The position numbers and the translations under genes are program-made. This document shows positions 37,301-48,900 of a stretch of 64,000 bases of DNA, one piece after another. Under the pieces are notes generated by a model, which was given only the letters and a program-made list of their open reading frames with translations, was not told where the DNA came from and searched no databases. The stretch's first letter is position 1, and each line of letters opens with the position of its first letter. The stretch comes from Trichosphaerium sp. ATCC 40318. Lineage: Eukaryota; Discosea; Flabellinia; Trichosidae. Location: positions 124,001-188,000 of the forward strand of contig JALMLS010000130.1 of NCBI GenBank assembly GCA_038496445.1, in the 5' to 3' direction.

Positions 37301-38384
37301 ACCCTCCACCCATATCTCAAGGTGTACCTGCAACTGCTCAAAACCCCTCAACTATAACGACACCAAGTACAGTGGCTTCACCTTCCACCATTTCAGCACC
37401 TTCGACTATCTCAACACCCTCAGCAGTATTTACACCGACTACGATTCAAAACCCAACAACTGTAAGAGCACCAAACACAATCGCTACACCTACAACAGTT
37501 ATGACACCGTCAAGTGTTCGAGTACCTGGTTCATTGGCAATACCAAGTTCAATACTGATACCTACTCCTTTATTAACACCTTTTGGATCCCCAACTGCCT
37601 CAACACCTCCACCGACAATGAGACCAACGTTCGCACCTAATATTCAACCACCAAATACACTCTTAACACCAACAACATTAACACAACCGGCTACTGTAAG
37701 TGCTCCTACAATGACAACGTCTGTTTCTGCTCCTTCAACAGCTGCAGCTCCTTCAGTGACGAGCGTAGCTCCTGCGATGATGCAACCTCCTACAACAAAT
37801 ACACCTTCAACTGGCACTGATTCACCAGTAACAACAGAGCCACCAACTACAGAGGCTCCAACCGAACCTCCAACGACTGCTCCAGCGACTACAGAGCCAC
37901 CAACGACATCATCCCAACCTACAATGAGTTCTACAATTGTACCTACATCATCTGCTCCTGCACGCCAACAAATATGTCAAGGAAATCTAGATGAAGCTGG
38001 AAATTGTCAGTACGTAATAATACCTCAAACAGACGTTTCTTATTTTAATGCAAAAAGGTGCAATGGATTCAACTGTAGATGTGGAAGCGGAGTTGGTAAT
38101 TGTTCTTGTTCATCTGATAGCATACATTGTACTGCTGAAGTTTCTGAGCAATCAGAAGCCTTTGGAGGCAATGCAGTACTTTTTACAGGCGTTTGGGCAG
38201 ACCATGGCATTGTACGTTTGTTGTATTTACACTGTGTTTACAGTTTGTAATGTAGGTTCTTTGTGGATCAACTGAAACTTGTATATGTGGTCCTACAAGC
38301 TTTAAGAATGAAAATGGAGCATGCTACAGACAACAGGCTTCTAATTTTTACTGCAAAGCGCCAAGACAAGAACAGTGTAGATAA
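34367..38384 (+). CDS. Large secreted protein: pseudo-metalloprotease domain, IPT-like segment, long Thr/Pro stalk, Cys-rich end
   Basis: The signal peptide MATRSTILVCLFYLMYTVYG is followed by an ectodomain that tracks bacterial metalloproteases of the NF038122 type: ITVQFGQIPTLLNLAQTTVT, GVITLSDSANFDWDI (about 35370), VDGLGVLVREFGHVFGFISD (35517 onward), LDIYRFPVILDPS, PAMYYTNQETDPKGIEFSTG, ADSWKEGRNLGMMDPIIDP and FSLNDINAFYRLGWTLP (about 36060). The expected HExxHxxGF motif reads REFGHVFGF, so the first zinc ligand is Arg. Next is a short IPT/TIG-like segment (PIQARPGDRVTIRGFFFF, about 36205), then a Thr/Pro stalk of about 490 residues (36480-37960). A Cys-rich end (CRCGSGVGNCSCSS; CGSTETCICGP) closes at AAGAACAGTGTAGATAA (stop 38384). 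No membrane helix is seen, so it may be secreted. Proteolytic activity is doubtful. Confidence 0.75.
36480..37960 (+). repeat. Long Thr/Pro-rich stalk-coding repeat region
   Basis: About 1.5 kb of degenerate coding repeats. The first half is PTTRPPT, SPTTxPPSRAPT and RQPTTIPPSTRAP units, including a near-exact duplication of a roughly 120-base block (compare 36841-36915 with 36934-37010). The second half changes to xPSTI and APNTI units. This is typical of an extended O-glycosylated stalk. Confidence 0.9.
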
Positions 38385-38569
38385 TAAAGATAATCCTTGT
38401 AAAGTATTGGTAAAAGTTGGCTTAATTTTCAGTTTTAACCTAAAAAGGAAAAAAAATACATTTTTCTTTTGTCCGAAGTAAACGCACGTGCATTAAAAAA
38501 AAGAAGTTAAATTGATTAGCTATTGTAACTAACGACCTTCGTCACCAAGCTTACGACGTTAAGGCTGTT

Positions 38570-40861
38570 ATGGAATGTGGAAACAGTTACACACGTTTTA
38601 ATGTATTGTTCAAGAAAGAGTTCTTCATGATACAAGTATTAACATATGGGACGTTAATTGAGCTGAAACAGGCTGTTTACAAAGAAACTGGGGTCAGACC
38701 ACATTTACAACGTTATCCATCACTTGATCTGTCTGTATACACAAACGTATGCCAATCCCATACACGATACTACAATCAATCGGGTTTTTTTTAATTTGAA
38801 CTAAAAACGTTGTTAATCGCTTCTAAGGACGAAATACTTCCTTATGAAATACTTGGTATTACTAACGGATGTCAAATAAGTTTACACTGTGATAAAAGTA
38901 GTATTTCTTCTATAGTAGGAGAGCTAGAGTAAACTGAAAATATCATAGAAAAACCAAAAAAATTGACATTGTTTTTTTTTAGGGCCGAACCAGATGACAA
39001 TAGAAGAACTTCACTTATCTATCGCTTATTAAAAAACCTTCAACCATATGTAGACGAGGAAAATGATAAACACATACAACAAAATATAAAGCACAAGAAG
39101 GAACCACATCTACAGAATATCTTTTGTTCTCTTTACAAACAACCACTAAATACAAACTTCAATTTTGCGATTTACATCTACACAAATGATACAACATGTG
39201 ATCAAAGCGAGTATGTTTTCCCTTTGAATTTATTCTCTGTTATTTGTACTTACTACAAATCCATAGAAAAGTGTTGTGTTCTGACAAACTCAAAGCTATA
39301 TCCAAGTCAAGTTTCTATTGGGTATCGATTTATGTCCCTGAAGTTGCACTGCTGGGGGGTCCTCAGTTTAATGAATACCCTGTTCTCATTATTGGTAGAT
39401 ACGCTATAGGTAGAACAGGCATTATAGCTTCAATGGAGGTAAGTACACTTTCTAGCTATTACAGTTCAATTTGTTCAACTTTTTTTTTCCACCCCAGGGT
39501 TTGTTTCACGTAAATGAGTATTCTCACCGTCCACCAAACAATGTTCTAGCGATACCTTTGCACCATGTACCAAAGGTGCTACTTGTTCGTAGAGCTCAAA
39601 AAAATGATAGCTAATTTTTGGCAATTTTCTCTAGCTATATGATTTGCTTTCAAAAAAATCAATTAAGTCACACCTGCGAGATAACAAAAAACAGCAGTAA
39701 AGCGCTCGCATAGGTATTGCCTGCCCCAGAGTAGAACATTATTTGGTGGACATTCTCAGAATTGTGGTCATGTGGTTTAACGAATATGTTCGGATATTTT
39801 CTGGGTTTTTTCTATTCTTTTTTTTTTTTTTTACATTCCTGCAATGTCGTACAACTTTCTTAACCTTTACTTGTGTTTATAGGGATTACTTGATAAAAAT
39901 GAGGTTATATGTAAACTAGAATATATGATTGCATTAGATCAATTTATACATAGCGTAGGAGGTATAGGAGGAGTTAACCTTAAATCAAAATATGTTGCAA
40001 GATATTTTTCTGGATTGAAGAGATCTGAATTTGACAGAGTAGCAAGAATCTCACGTGCTAAAACAATAATCAAACCAAACCTTGATATTCACATGCTTTT
40101 TGATATTCCTCCAGGTACCCTCATCCTCGTCATTATCTTTTCATTCAAGTGACAAAAAAAGTCTACTACTTAACATCAGGTCATTCACTTTTTCTCCAAA
40201 AAAATTGTACTGTAATGCAGCCCTCAGTGTAGTATTTTTTGTTATATTAAATCAATTTTGTTTAGAAATAGTTCTAATCATACTGGACTATCTTGACTGT
40301 GTTTCTACAAAATGTCTATTAACAACATGCCACTACATACATCAAGTTGTAAAACCGAATATAAAAAGCTATAATGCTGTTAGCTTGGTTGGAAGGAATT
40401 CTCTTCCAAATGCAATAGGCTTAAAACATGTCAAAGAGATAGATATCAGATTCATGCAAAAGTTCGATGCTTTGTCCTTTATACAACATTTATTAGATAA
40501 TGTGAATAATATCAAGACCATAAAGACTTATGATGTACTCGCTTCATTGCATTTTCCCCATGTTACCTGCCTATTATCAAAGAAAAAGCCACGAGATTCT
40601 CTTATGTGTATCACACATGGAAGATATAGTGCATCAATTATGATTGTTTTCGAAGATCAAGAAAATCAACTGAGGCTTTTTTCACAGTTTCTCTTGAAGC
40701 ATCCAGAGATAAAGGTGGTTCAGCTCTATAATAGTCATTACCCAGTAGCTCACATATTTAAAACAATATGCCAAGAATGGAACTGTAGTATATTCTTTTG
40801 TGGAAAAATCAAAGAAAGTTTACAAGATTACTGTACAACAAGACAGAGAGGCATTTGGTAA
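38570..40861 (+). CDS. Ubiquitin-like plus F-box protein, FBXO7-like domain order
   Basis: The start is ATG 38570 (MECGNSYTRFNVLFKKEFF). The first about 90 residues look like a ubiquitin-like fold: TYGTLIELKQAVYKETGVRP, then after an intron DEILPYEILGITNGCQISLH. A GTAAAC intron joins ELE to AEPDDNRRTSLIYRLLK. The middle part (SSFYWVSIYVPEVALLGGPQ; PVLIIGRYAIGRTGIIASME; LEYMIALDQFIHSVGGIGGV) could be an FP (PI31/FBXO7) domain but is too diverged to assert. Removing the intron between 40115 and 40264 gives LFDIPPEIVLIILDYLD...CLLTTCHYIHQ, a good F-box, followed by a C-terminal region of about 190 residues with weak leucine-rich character. The order Ubl, middle, F-box resembles FBXO7, an SCF adaptor and proteasome regulator. 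F-box confidence is high, Ubl moderate, orthology low. Confidence 0.7.
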
Positions 40862-40869
40862 ACAATCTT

Positions 40870-41026
40870 TTTGTGAATAAAAACAAAGTGTTCTAAGAAC
40901 CTGTTCTCGCCTCCCTGCCAATATGAAACAACATACCAGAAATCTTTGTTTTACACTGTCAATGCACAATACAGAGCAAGTGTAACGCCATTATACAACC
41001 CATACAAACTTTGGTATATTCACAAA
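40870..41026. repeat. Nested inverted repeats in tail-to-tail spacer
   Basis: TTTGTGAATA (40870-40879) and TATTCACAAA (41017-41026) are perfect 10-base inverted copies. Inside them TTACACT (40951-40957) and AGTGTAA (40979-40985) form a second stem. They lie between the F-box gene stop (40861) and the tRNA-like gene and convergent aldolase gene. Confidence 0.6.
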
Positions 41027-41110
41027 GACTTAACCATAACAACCAATCATTGTAAAGATGTTCGCAGTGAGGTGTTACTGGGTTGCCATTAATTCTGAAG
41101 CTGCTTAAAA

Positions 41111-41181
41111 AGGACCTGCCGGGAATCGAACCCGGAAGTCTCACAGACAAAGTGAGAGTGAAACCAATACGCCACAGGCCC
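41111..41181 (-). tRNA. tRNA-like gene, anticodon uncertain (best fold UGU, Thr)
   Basis: On the minus strand a 7-bp acceptor stem (GGGCCTG with CAGGTCC, one G-T pair), a T-arm CCGGG-TTCGATT-CCCGG and a D-arm with GG in the loop make a clear cloverleaf. The anticodon arm is CTCAC-TTTGTCT-GTGAG, five perfect pairs with a 7-base loop, giving TGT (Thr). Base 37 would then be C, where tRNAs nearly always have a purine. A shifted fold would give TTG (Gln) but breaks a pair and leaves U at 37. No CCA is encoded, as expected for a nuclear gene. It is either an unusual tRNA or a decaying copy. Confidence 0.75.
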
Positions 41182-41310
41182 TATCGCTTTATTGCGCTGA
41201 TTAATGACATATCAATGGTTGGAGTTGTTGTTCATAAGTGCAGTAGCTGCACTCTGGGCAATTGCTTAAGTACACAGGTTGTTAAAGTAAACTAGTAATC
41301 ATTTCATTGT

Positions 41311-42728
41311 TTATTCAGTACAGACCTTCCTTGCAACATCAATGTTTCTTTTCAGTGCTTGAGAGTACACAAAAAAATCGGCTGAGTATGCAATCATGTT
41401 GTACCTAGTAAATGAAATGAGCAAAAGGAATAAACACATTCAGGTCCATAGCAAAAAAAACAAGCTTTGTAGAGCCATCAACATTCTCAATGCAACTTAA
41501 TGTCATGTAACTATTATGTACTTACCCAAGTCCTACCCATTGCTTCAGTTCTGTTTCTTTTACTGGGAATATACCAGAGTATTTTCCATTCGTTTTTGCT
41601 GCTTTTTGAATGTGCTTTAAAGCATTGATAAAGCGATCTTCATTGAAAGGATCACTTGAGCTTTGAAGAATACCCATATCAGCTGTTAGATCCATTTGAC
41701 CAGGCCAAAGGCAATCAACGCCTTAATTTTGAAGAAACAATAAATTAGCACGTGGTGACAAGAATGAAAGAAAATAAGCTTTAAAAAAAAGTGTCATAAG
41801 CGCCTTCAAAAGACATTATTTGCATACCTTCTACCTTTGCTATTTCCTCACAGTTTTGAACAGCTTTTTCACTTTGGTATTTAAGTACGTAATCAAATAG
41901 CAATAAATGGAACAAAGAAAAAAAAAAGTCACACCTTTCTATTTGACAAATCACAAACGTGTCATCATTAGCTTCTTTTAAGAATTTTGTTCCATTTTTA
42001 GGTGGCGAAAAGTTATTCTGAGCACCTCCAAGGATGACACCTCTACGACCTGTATACAATAAGATATTGAGGAACCTAACTTTTTTTTCTACCTTGAGGA
42101 GGATACTTCGCATATTGTACAATACGCCTTGCTTGCTCAGCATCCTGTACTCGCGGTATCATCACGCCACCAGCACCAGCGTCAAGAACACGTGCAATAA
42201 AATCGTACTGTGTATCAGGAACACGAACAATAGGAGTAACACTAACACCTACAAACAAATCTTATTAGAACTTCTGTGACATCCAAAACGATGCAAATTT
42301 ACAACCCACGTGCCTGAAAATAAAGCGAGAGTGGTACGCAAACTGTCGATGCTGAAGCAGCTAAATGGAGCTTAGTACAATAGAACCAAGATGAAAACGA
42401 ACCCATGTTCCATATCCAAAACAACGAAGTCAGCTCCTGCATTCTATACAAAAGTTATTAAACTAACACCCCAACGGTTTTTTCACCTGTACTATCCTAG
42501 CAATACCGCTTGTCGCAAATTCTAGAACGAAATGGCCTATTGGGATCTCCTTTCGCTTTAACTTTGAACGTAAAGACGCCGATGGCACGTGATAGCTATT
42601 TGCTACACGATGTAATCATTTAAAGAGTGAATGAATGTTATGTATCTTGTACCTCTTTTAGTAACCTTATTTGCGGATAGTTTAACATTTTGACTGTATA
42701 CACGTGGTTTCATGGCACGAAGAAACAT
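41311..42728 (-). CDS. HpcH/HpaI-family aldolase (2-keto-3-deoxy acid / citrate-lyase-beta type)
   Basis: Class II pyruvate aldolases of this family cleave 2-keto-4-hydroxy acids with a divalent metal. The start at 42728 (MFLRAMKPRVYSQNVKLSA) is basic and hydroxylated, like a mitochondrial targeting peptide. The fold follows: SLRSKLKRKEIPIGHFVLEF (about 42560), AGADFVVLDMEHG (about 42440), FSIDSLRTTLALFSG, VSVTPIVRVPDTQYDFIARV (about 42240), LDAGAGGVMIPRVQDAEQAR, NDDTFVICQIE (about 41970; the metal-binding Glu context), ALRNCEEIAKVEG-like residues, VDCLWPGQMDLTADMG and QWVGLGYNMIAYSADFFVY. The stop is at 41311. Catalytic landmarks look intact. Six or more short introns interrupt it. The precise substrate is not predictable. 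Confidence 0.85.
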
Positions 42729-42957
42729 CGTTTGAGTGGACAAAGCGGTTTTACAGTTGAAACATTGCTTAACCGACGTTAAGTTAACTTGAACATGATG
42801 GAAGCCTAGACTAAAGACAAGGTTGTACAATTTTCATGGACGTTGAGGCCGATGCCTAGAGCTCCTCTTCCACTCAGTATCACGTGTTCCCAGTATTTAT
42901 TAAAATTCTATTTTACAGTTTTTATTTGGGTTGTTTTTTTTTTTGTTTTTTGTGCTT

Positions 42958-45900
42958 TTACATATTAGTTGTTAACCATTTCTCAGCTAGCTCTATTATA
43001 CGCGGTTGGTTATATTTTTGTGCTTCATATTTAACCTTTCTTATCAGATCTGGTGAGCCTACATACAAAGTTAGAACGTTTCAGTGCCAAATTGAACCGC
43101 AATTTGTTGTTTTTGAATTAACACTTGTTCCTCAGGCACGTACGTAGTTGGGCTGCCATTGTATATGCTGTAGTAAATCTTTTGCACATGAGTAGACCAG
43201 TTACTCTAGATTCTTGTAACCTAAGCTTACGAACATACTGGCTGTCTGCTGTCTTCGATTCATTAATATCACAAAGACCTAAATAACAAAATTAAAAAAA
43301 AAGACTATGTGAGCAGAACAGAAAAAGTTCAACTAATTCATTATAACGTTAACAAATATCTAAGAAACGCTCAAATACAAAGCAATTTCCAGCCAAAAGG
43401 GAAGTCACAGTGGCACGTTTTTGAATAATAAAAAAAACAACTTTCAAAAAAAAAAAGGTGAAATAAAGTACCCTTGATTACAGCCATAACAACACCGTCC
43501 CATTCAGCATCAACAAGAAGAGCTGATACTGCTTTAAGTATTTCATTTATCTTCTTTATTTGCTTCTTAGATGCAACGATATTCAGAGCTTTAGCGTAAA
43601 TATCTGCCTTTGGAAGCTGAAATTCCTACAAAGAAAAAAAAAAGGTTAGCTCGCTGTAACAACGAAGTACTTCTTCTTTGGTTGCAAATAATACGAAAAA
43701 AACCGGTGATGTTTCTTTCTTTAGTAAAAGGTAGTACTAACATACTTGTATGATATTAAAAGCGAGATGTTTTCCTCCATTGGCTAATAAAAATATTGCA
43801 ATTTCTTCAACGAAACAGTTAGCAAACACGTTGTTGGTCAACACAATGATGATAAAAATAAAGATTTTCGATGTCTCGGATTTTTTATGTACCTGCTCTC
43901 TTTTCATTATCTTGGAATAATCCACCACGTGGTGTTTCTCTTATTTTTTCTTTTTGATAAAAATTCTCAACTTGTAGCTGTAATTGAACGCTCTTTAACA
44001 TTTGATTAACATCACTTAATGACATTGTATCATCTCCAGCAAATCCTTCTTTTGTGTATTGATCCATAGCATTCGAGTAGTGTTTCTAAGTTCATCATTA
44101 AAAGAGAAGGCACAAAGACATGTTTAAGCGAAAGGAAACAGCTCTTGACTTGAAAGGTAAAAAAGAAACAAAACTTGGATGGATGGATGTGTACCTTTGC
44201 AAGGTTGAGGTATCTCATTTGAACAGCTTTATCAGATGTTCTTCCATACATATCAATAGCTGTTTGACCTGCTGCAGCGTAATCTTGAGTTATATTTTGA
44301 AATTCAAACAATAATTGATACATCTCTTTTTTTAAAAGGTATGCACAAACTGTCTTCATGTATTGTGATACTTGAACACGAAGTCTTTTATTCCCTTTAA
44401 TAGAAAAAATACGTGAGTATGTAGTACACATAAACCAAGTAAAATAAAGATTTCCTAAGTAAAGGAACACCATATTTTCGAAAAAGTGTAAAGAAGATAA
44501 CAAAGTCAAAAGCAAAGAGTTTTTTGTTTGTTTGGTGTCGTACGTTGTCTGTCAACGATGAACTGTTTGAATCTATCCAATAGATTATTCTTAAGTATGA
44601 CTAGTACTACATTTAAGAACATTTCATTTGAGAGCTTGCAAGCAAGCACATAATTAAGCGCTTCTTCAACATATAAATGTCTTAGCCAAAAATCAATAAG
44701 TTCCTGTTTGCTAGCATAACGTTGTAGGTAATATCTTTAATTAGTTAAGAAATACCAAATCATATCCTTACTGGATAATCAACAGTGATAAATACAATCA
44801 AACAGCACAATAGTGAGATTGATCAGACTTTTTGGTTAAAAAAAATTCCGAAAAAAACAAAAAAGAAGGATACACGCATTGCATATATCGCGTATTGTCA
44901 TCATCAAAAGGGCTTCTACGTACGCCCTTTAGACTCTGCTTCCTCTGTGACGTAGTTCTAAATATGTATTACACAACTAACCATGGTAACCAAGCGTTAA
45001 AACAAAAAAAGTGTACACTTGTAGGGCGTTGAGGTATGAGTCTAAAGATGCTGAAGAATCAAATCGTTTACGCTTAGTTTGCTTTGTTGCATTTCTTAGA
45101 CGTTGATAAAGCTCGGTATGCTTTGCACGAAGCTTTTCAAGACTAGGTCCTGGTTTAGACTCCAAAATCTGAACAATCTTCATCAATATTACTTTGACAG
45201 CTACTTTCGAAGCACCATCATCACTTTGAGGCACTATTAGGTGTAATGTTAGTAATCAAGTGTATTCTATGAACATGATATGTCGACAAACTTGACAAAG
45301 TTGACAAAGTTGTTGGAAAAAGAAGTTGAGAAATAAAGGTACCCAAGCATTTCTCAAATATGGCTTTAGCATCATTGAAAGCTCCTACTTTTAACTTTTG
45401 TAAACCTTCTGCCGCCAGTACAGGCATCACATCTATTTCACATTTCAATGCAACAGACTTGGCTAATGAAAGGCGCTCTGCAGCAATAAGACGGTCTCTG
45501 AGTTGCCTAGAACCAAAGTTAAGTTCGGTGTTCAAAAAACAAATCAAACTCACTTTGCTTTCGCAGGATCAGTGAATGTCTCTAATCCAGCAATCTCTAA
45601 TCCATCCTCTCCAGCAATATTCTCAGACAGCAATAGTAATAATAATTGAACACGGTCCAGGTTTAAGTCACAAGCAGCTGCTTTTTCATCTTGCAAAGCA
45701 TCATTGAATCTTTTTTGTTAAAATTTTCGGTTAGAATTACTCCACATGTACTGCTATTTACCTCAGCTTAGCGTAATGTAGGATCCTCTTTATAGCTTGT
45801 GTAATGAGAAGCCTCTCAGATAGAATAGGAAGCTTATTGGACATCTTAACGCACATTTCAACGCATTTATCACCAGCCTTTAAGAAACCAGTTAAGTACA

Positions 45901-48900
45901 ACATAATCAGCAGTTTATGCAATGACATACCGTTAAAGCATCATAACAAAGATCGCATAATGCAATAGCAAGTTGTACATTAGGTGTCTTTTTGTAGAAA
46001 TGATGTTTTCTGACTTCAATATAGTTACTTTCATCAGTAATCCAAAACTTTCCGTCCAACTGCAACACAAAGCCTTCAGATAAACGACGCTGCCTACGTT
46101 TCCTCCTAAATAACGATCATTAGTTCCTGTACTATTTAGTGTTTATCTGATCATTAAAACAATGCATACCCTCCAAGTTGAGATGTAGCAAGGGCCTTGG
46201 AAGCATATTCTAATACCATCTTGTCATCCTTGAAAAAGAATTATGTAAAGCACATAAAAAGATAAAAGACAGTTCGTTGTTCATTCTGTCTCGTACTCTG
46301 CTTGCTGGTAGATTATCGAAAATAGTTTCTACGAGCTTTGTTTGTTCAGACATAAGTAGAGACTCAATTATTCTCTTCGGATGATTAATATGACACTGAT
46401 AACGTTGTTGGACATCAGGAGGTAATAAGAGTAGTATCTACGATAAAAATATAAGCTTTTTGTTCATTCAAGGCATGTGATCTAAAGTATGAAAAATGGT
46501 AAACCGATTTAGATTAGGCTGTACCTTTATACCCATCTCTTTTGCTCCAAGTGAAACAGTTTCAGAAGATGAATCTTTTTGATCAATGAGGTATTGTGTG
46601 AGGAACAACCTATTTTGTTTCAGTTAGCCTCGGTATCACAATATTGTTGATAATACCTTAGTTGATTATCCGCAACTTGATCTAGTAGCTTCTCTGCAAT
46701 AGGAATTGAAGCATCTCCCATTTTTGACAATCTGTCCCTTACTTTTCCAATATCTAAAGGACGGTTTAGCGATTGTAATTCTTAGTGTCTATTTTAAACA
46801 TTTACATACCTCGTTGCTCTTTGAGTAAGTACAGTATGTAATTCTCCTCTATTGAAGGTTTCATTTCTTCAAGGCCAAAGAGATCAGCAGTCTTATATCA
46901 CTAAGTTAGAAGACAAGATAATCAATGTTAAATTAATTTAAAATTGTCACCTTTCGGGCAAGATCATATTCTCTTATACTTGTGAGAGCATTCACAACAG
47001 TCACAGGACTAACGTTAGATATAGAATCAATCTCTTGCCAAGTTGACCACTTGTCTACCTTGGCCAAAATTTCTCTGGTAAAAAAAAATTAGCACAAAAA
47101 AAAGGAGCAGTTGTCCTGAAAAAACTTTGAAAGAACAACCACGTACTTAAATGTAACAAGCTTATTGTATTTTTCATCAATATTAGCTGAAGAATCTACA
47201 GTATCATCTGCAAGTTCGCATTTGCACATGTACAACATATCACTGTCCAAAGTTAACGAATTAAAAGAAGTTCACACTGGGTAGAACGTACATTGCTGTA
47301 TCTATAGTCCAATGGTTTATATGTTCAAGTACTAGACGTGAAGCTTCTACATTGTTTGATAGACGCATTATGTATTGCCATACTTGAGTTTTATCCTTAG
47401 TCTCCTTTACAAGCATTTTTAGATGTTCATCAGATGCACCTCCTATTGAACAATTAATTATTGAAAAAAACTGTATGTAAAAGATGTAACAGCAAAGAAC
47501 ACCTCTTCGTTCATTCTTAATTATCAAAATGGCATTAAACTACTTTTATAGCGTATTTATAAATATCAAGTAACTCATTTTATAGAGACAGAAGCTCAAA
47601 GAATGCTTCGAAGAATAGAAATATTGAAAAATTCAAAAAGAAAGTACGGACCTTCAAGCTGTTCATCTGCAACATTTACTGCTTCTTTAAGATAACCTTC
47701 CAGTATCATATTCTCTACAACACGCTTATAGAATGATTCTCTCTTTTTTTCATCCTCTGATAAAATACATTGATAGAACTCTTTCTCATCATCAGAAACA
47801 CCTGCCTCGGACTTCTTTGAGAATTTTGGCTACAACATCACATTAACCCAACATTTGACTTGGTTTTTAGTATAATAAACATACCTGCTTCTTTTCAAGC
47901 TTCTCTATGTCAGTAGAAAGGTTTTTAACATCATACTCTGATGCAAGAAATTTCGGTACTTTATCCCAATTGTTTCTAACAAAACCGGCGTGGTATACAC
48001 CTAGATCCTTAGCTTTTAATTTTATCCAATTGTGTAAAGCAGGATAAGGCTTGACAGAAGTTATTAAGCATATTTAACACCAGATAAGCAAAGATACCTT
48101 TGATTTTTCAAGAGCTAATTGTAAAAACTCGTCTCCTAGCTCTGAAGTTTGGTTGTACAAAACACAAAGTAGCGTAGAAAGTACTGGATGTCGTTGGCCT
48201 AAAACAACATAAGATATCGACTAAAGCTGTTATATGTTATTAAATATGTACCTATATATTCTGCAAGTTCTCGGTTGACACTAAACTTCTCGTCTTTACC
48301 TTTAAAAACAGTGTAAATATTAGAGCCTTACAAAAGAAAAAGCGCACTTAAACGCTCTAGTTTTGACTTTGGAAGAGAACTCCTTCTATAAGATGCAAGC
48401 TTAACATCATCTCTTCGCGTAACATGCGCAGAAGGACGTGTTTTTGGAGATTGAGGTCCTGAAGATGAACTGAAAGCCGCAGATAAATCTATACTTGGTT
48501 CTTTTAGGTGAGAAACAATAACAGTTGTTAGATCAACACCAAGGTAATTAGCGAGATTTTCTGCTCTCTTGTCTTGTATTGTAAAGGAATATCAATAGAA
48601 TATAAGGATGTGAAGAAGAAAAAAAAAGATAAGTGTAGAGGATACAATCCTTTGAAACAAAGACAAGTTCTGACAATATCGTGTTGAAACTTTTTTTCAA
48701 ATGTTGCAGATAATTCTGAGTCCTAACCAAGATTAGTAAGTTTGCGAATAATCTAATATACACTACTATGTGTTGTTTGTTTATAAGCGTACCCATATAT
48801 TGGATCATCTTCAAGTAAGTCTCCAAGGGAGAGCAAATGTTTGACGAATTTGTATAGATACGTTTCTGGACGTACTTCCTCATCTTGCTCATTGACATAC

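Noticed and set aside
45285-45320. TTGACAAAG tandem copies as a regulatory repeat
   Set aside because: Only two or three 10-base units inside an intron; too short to support.
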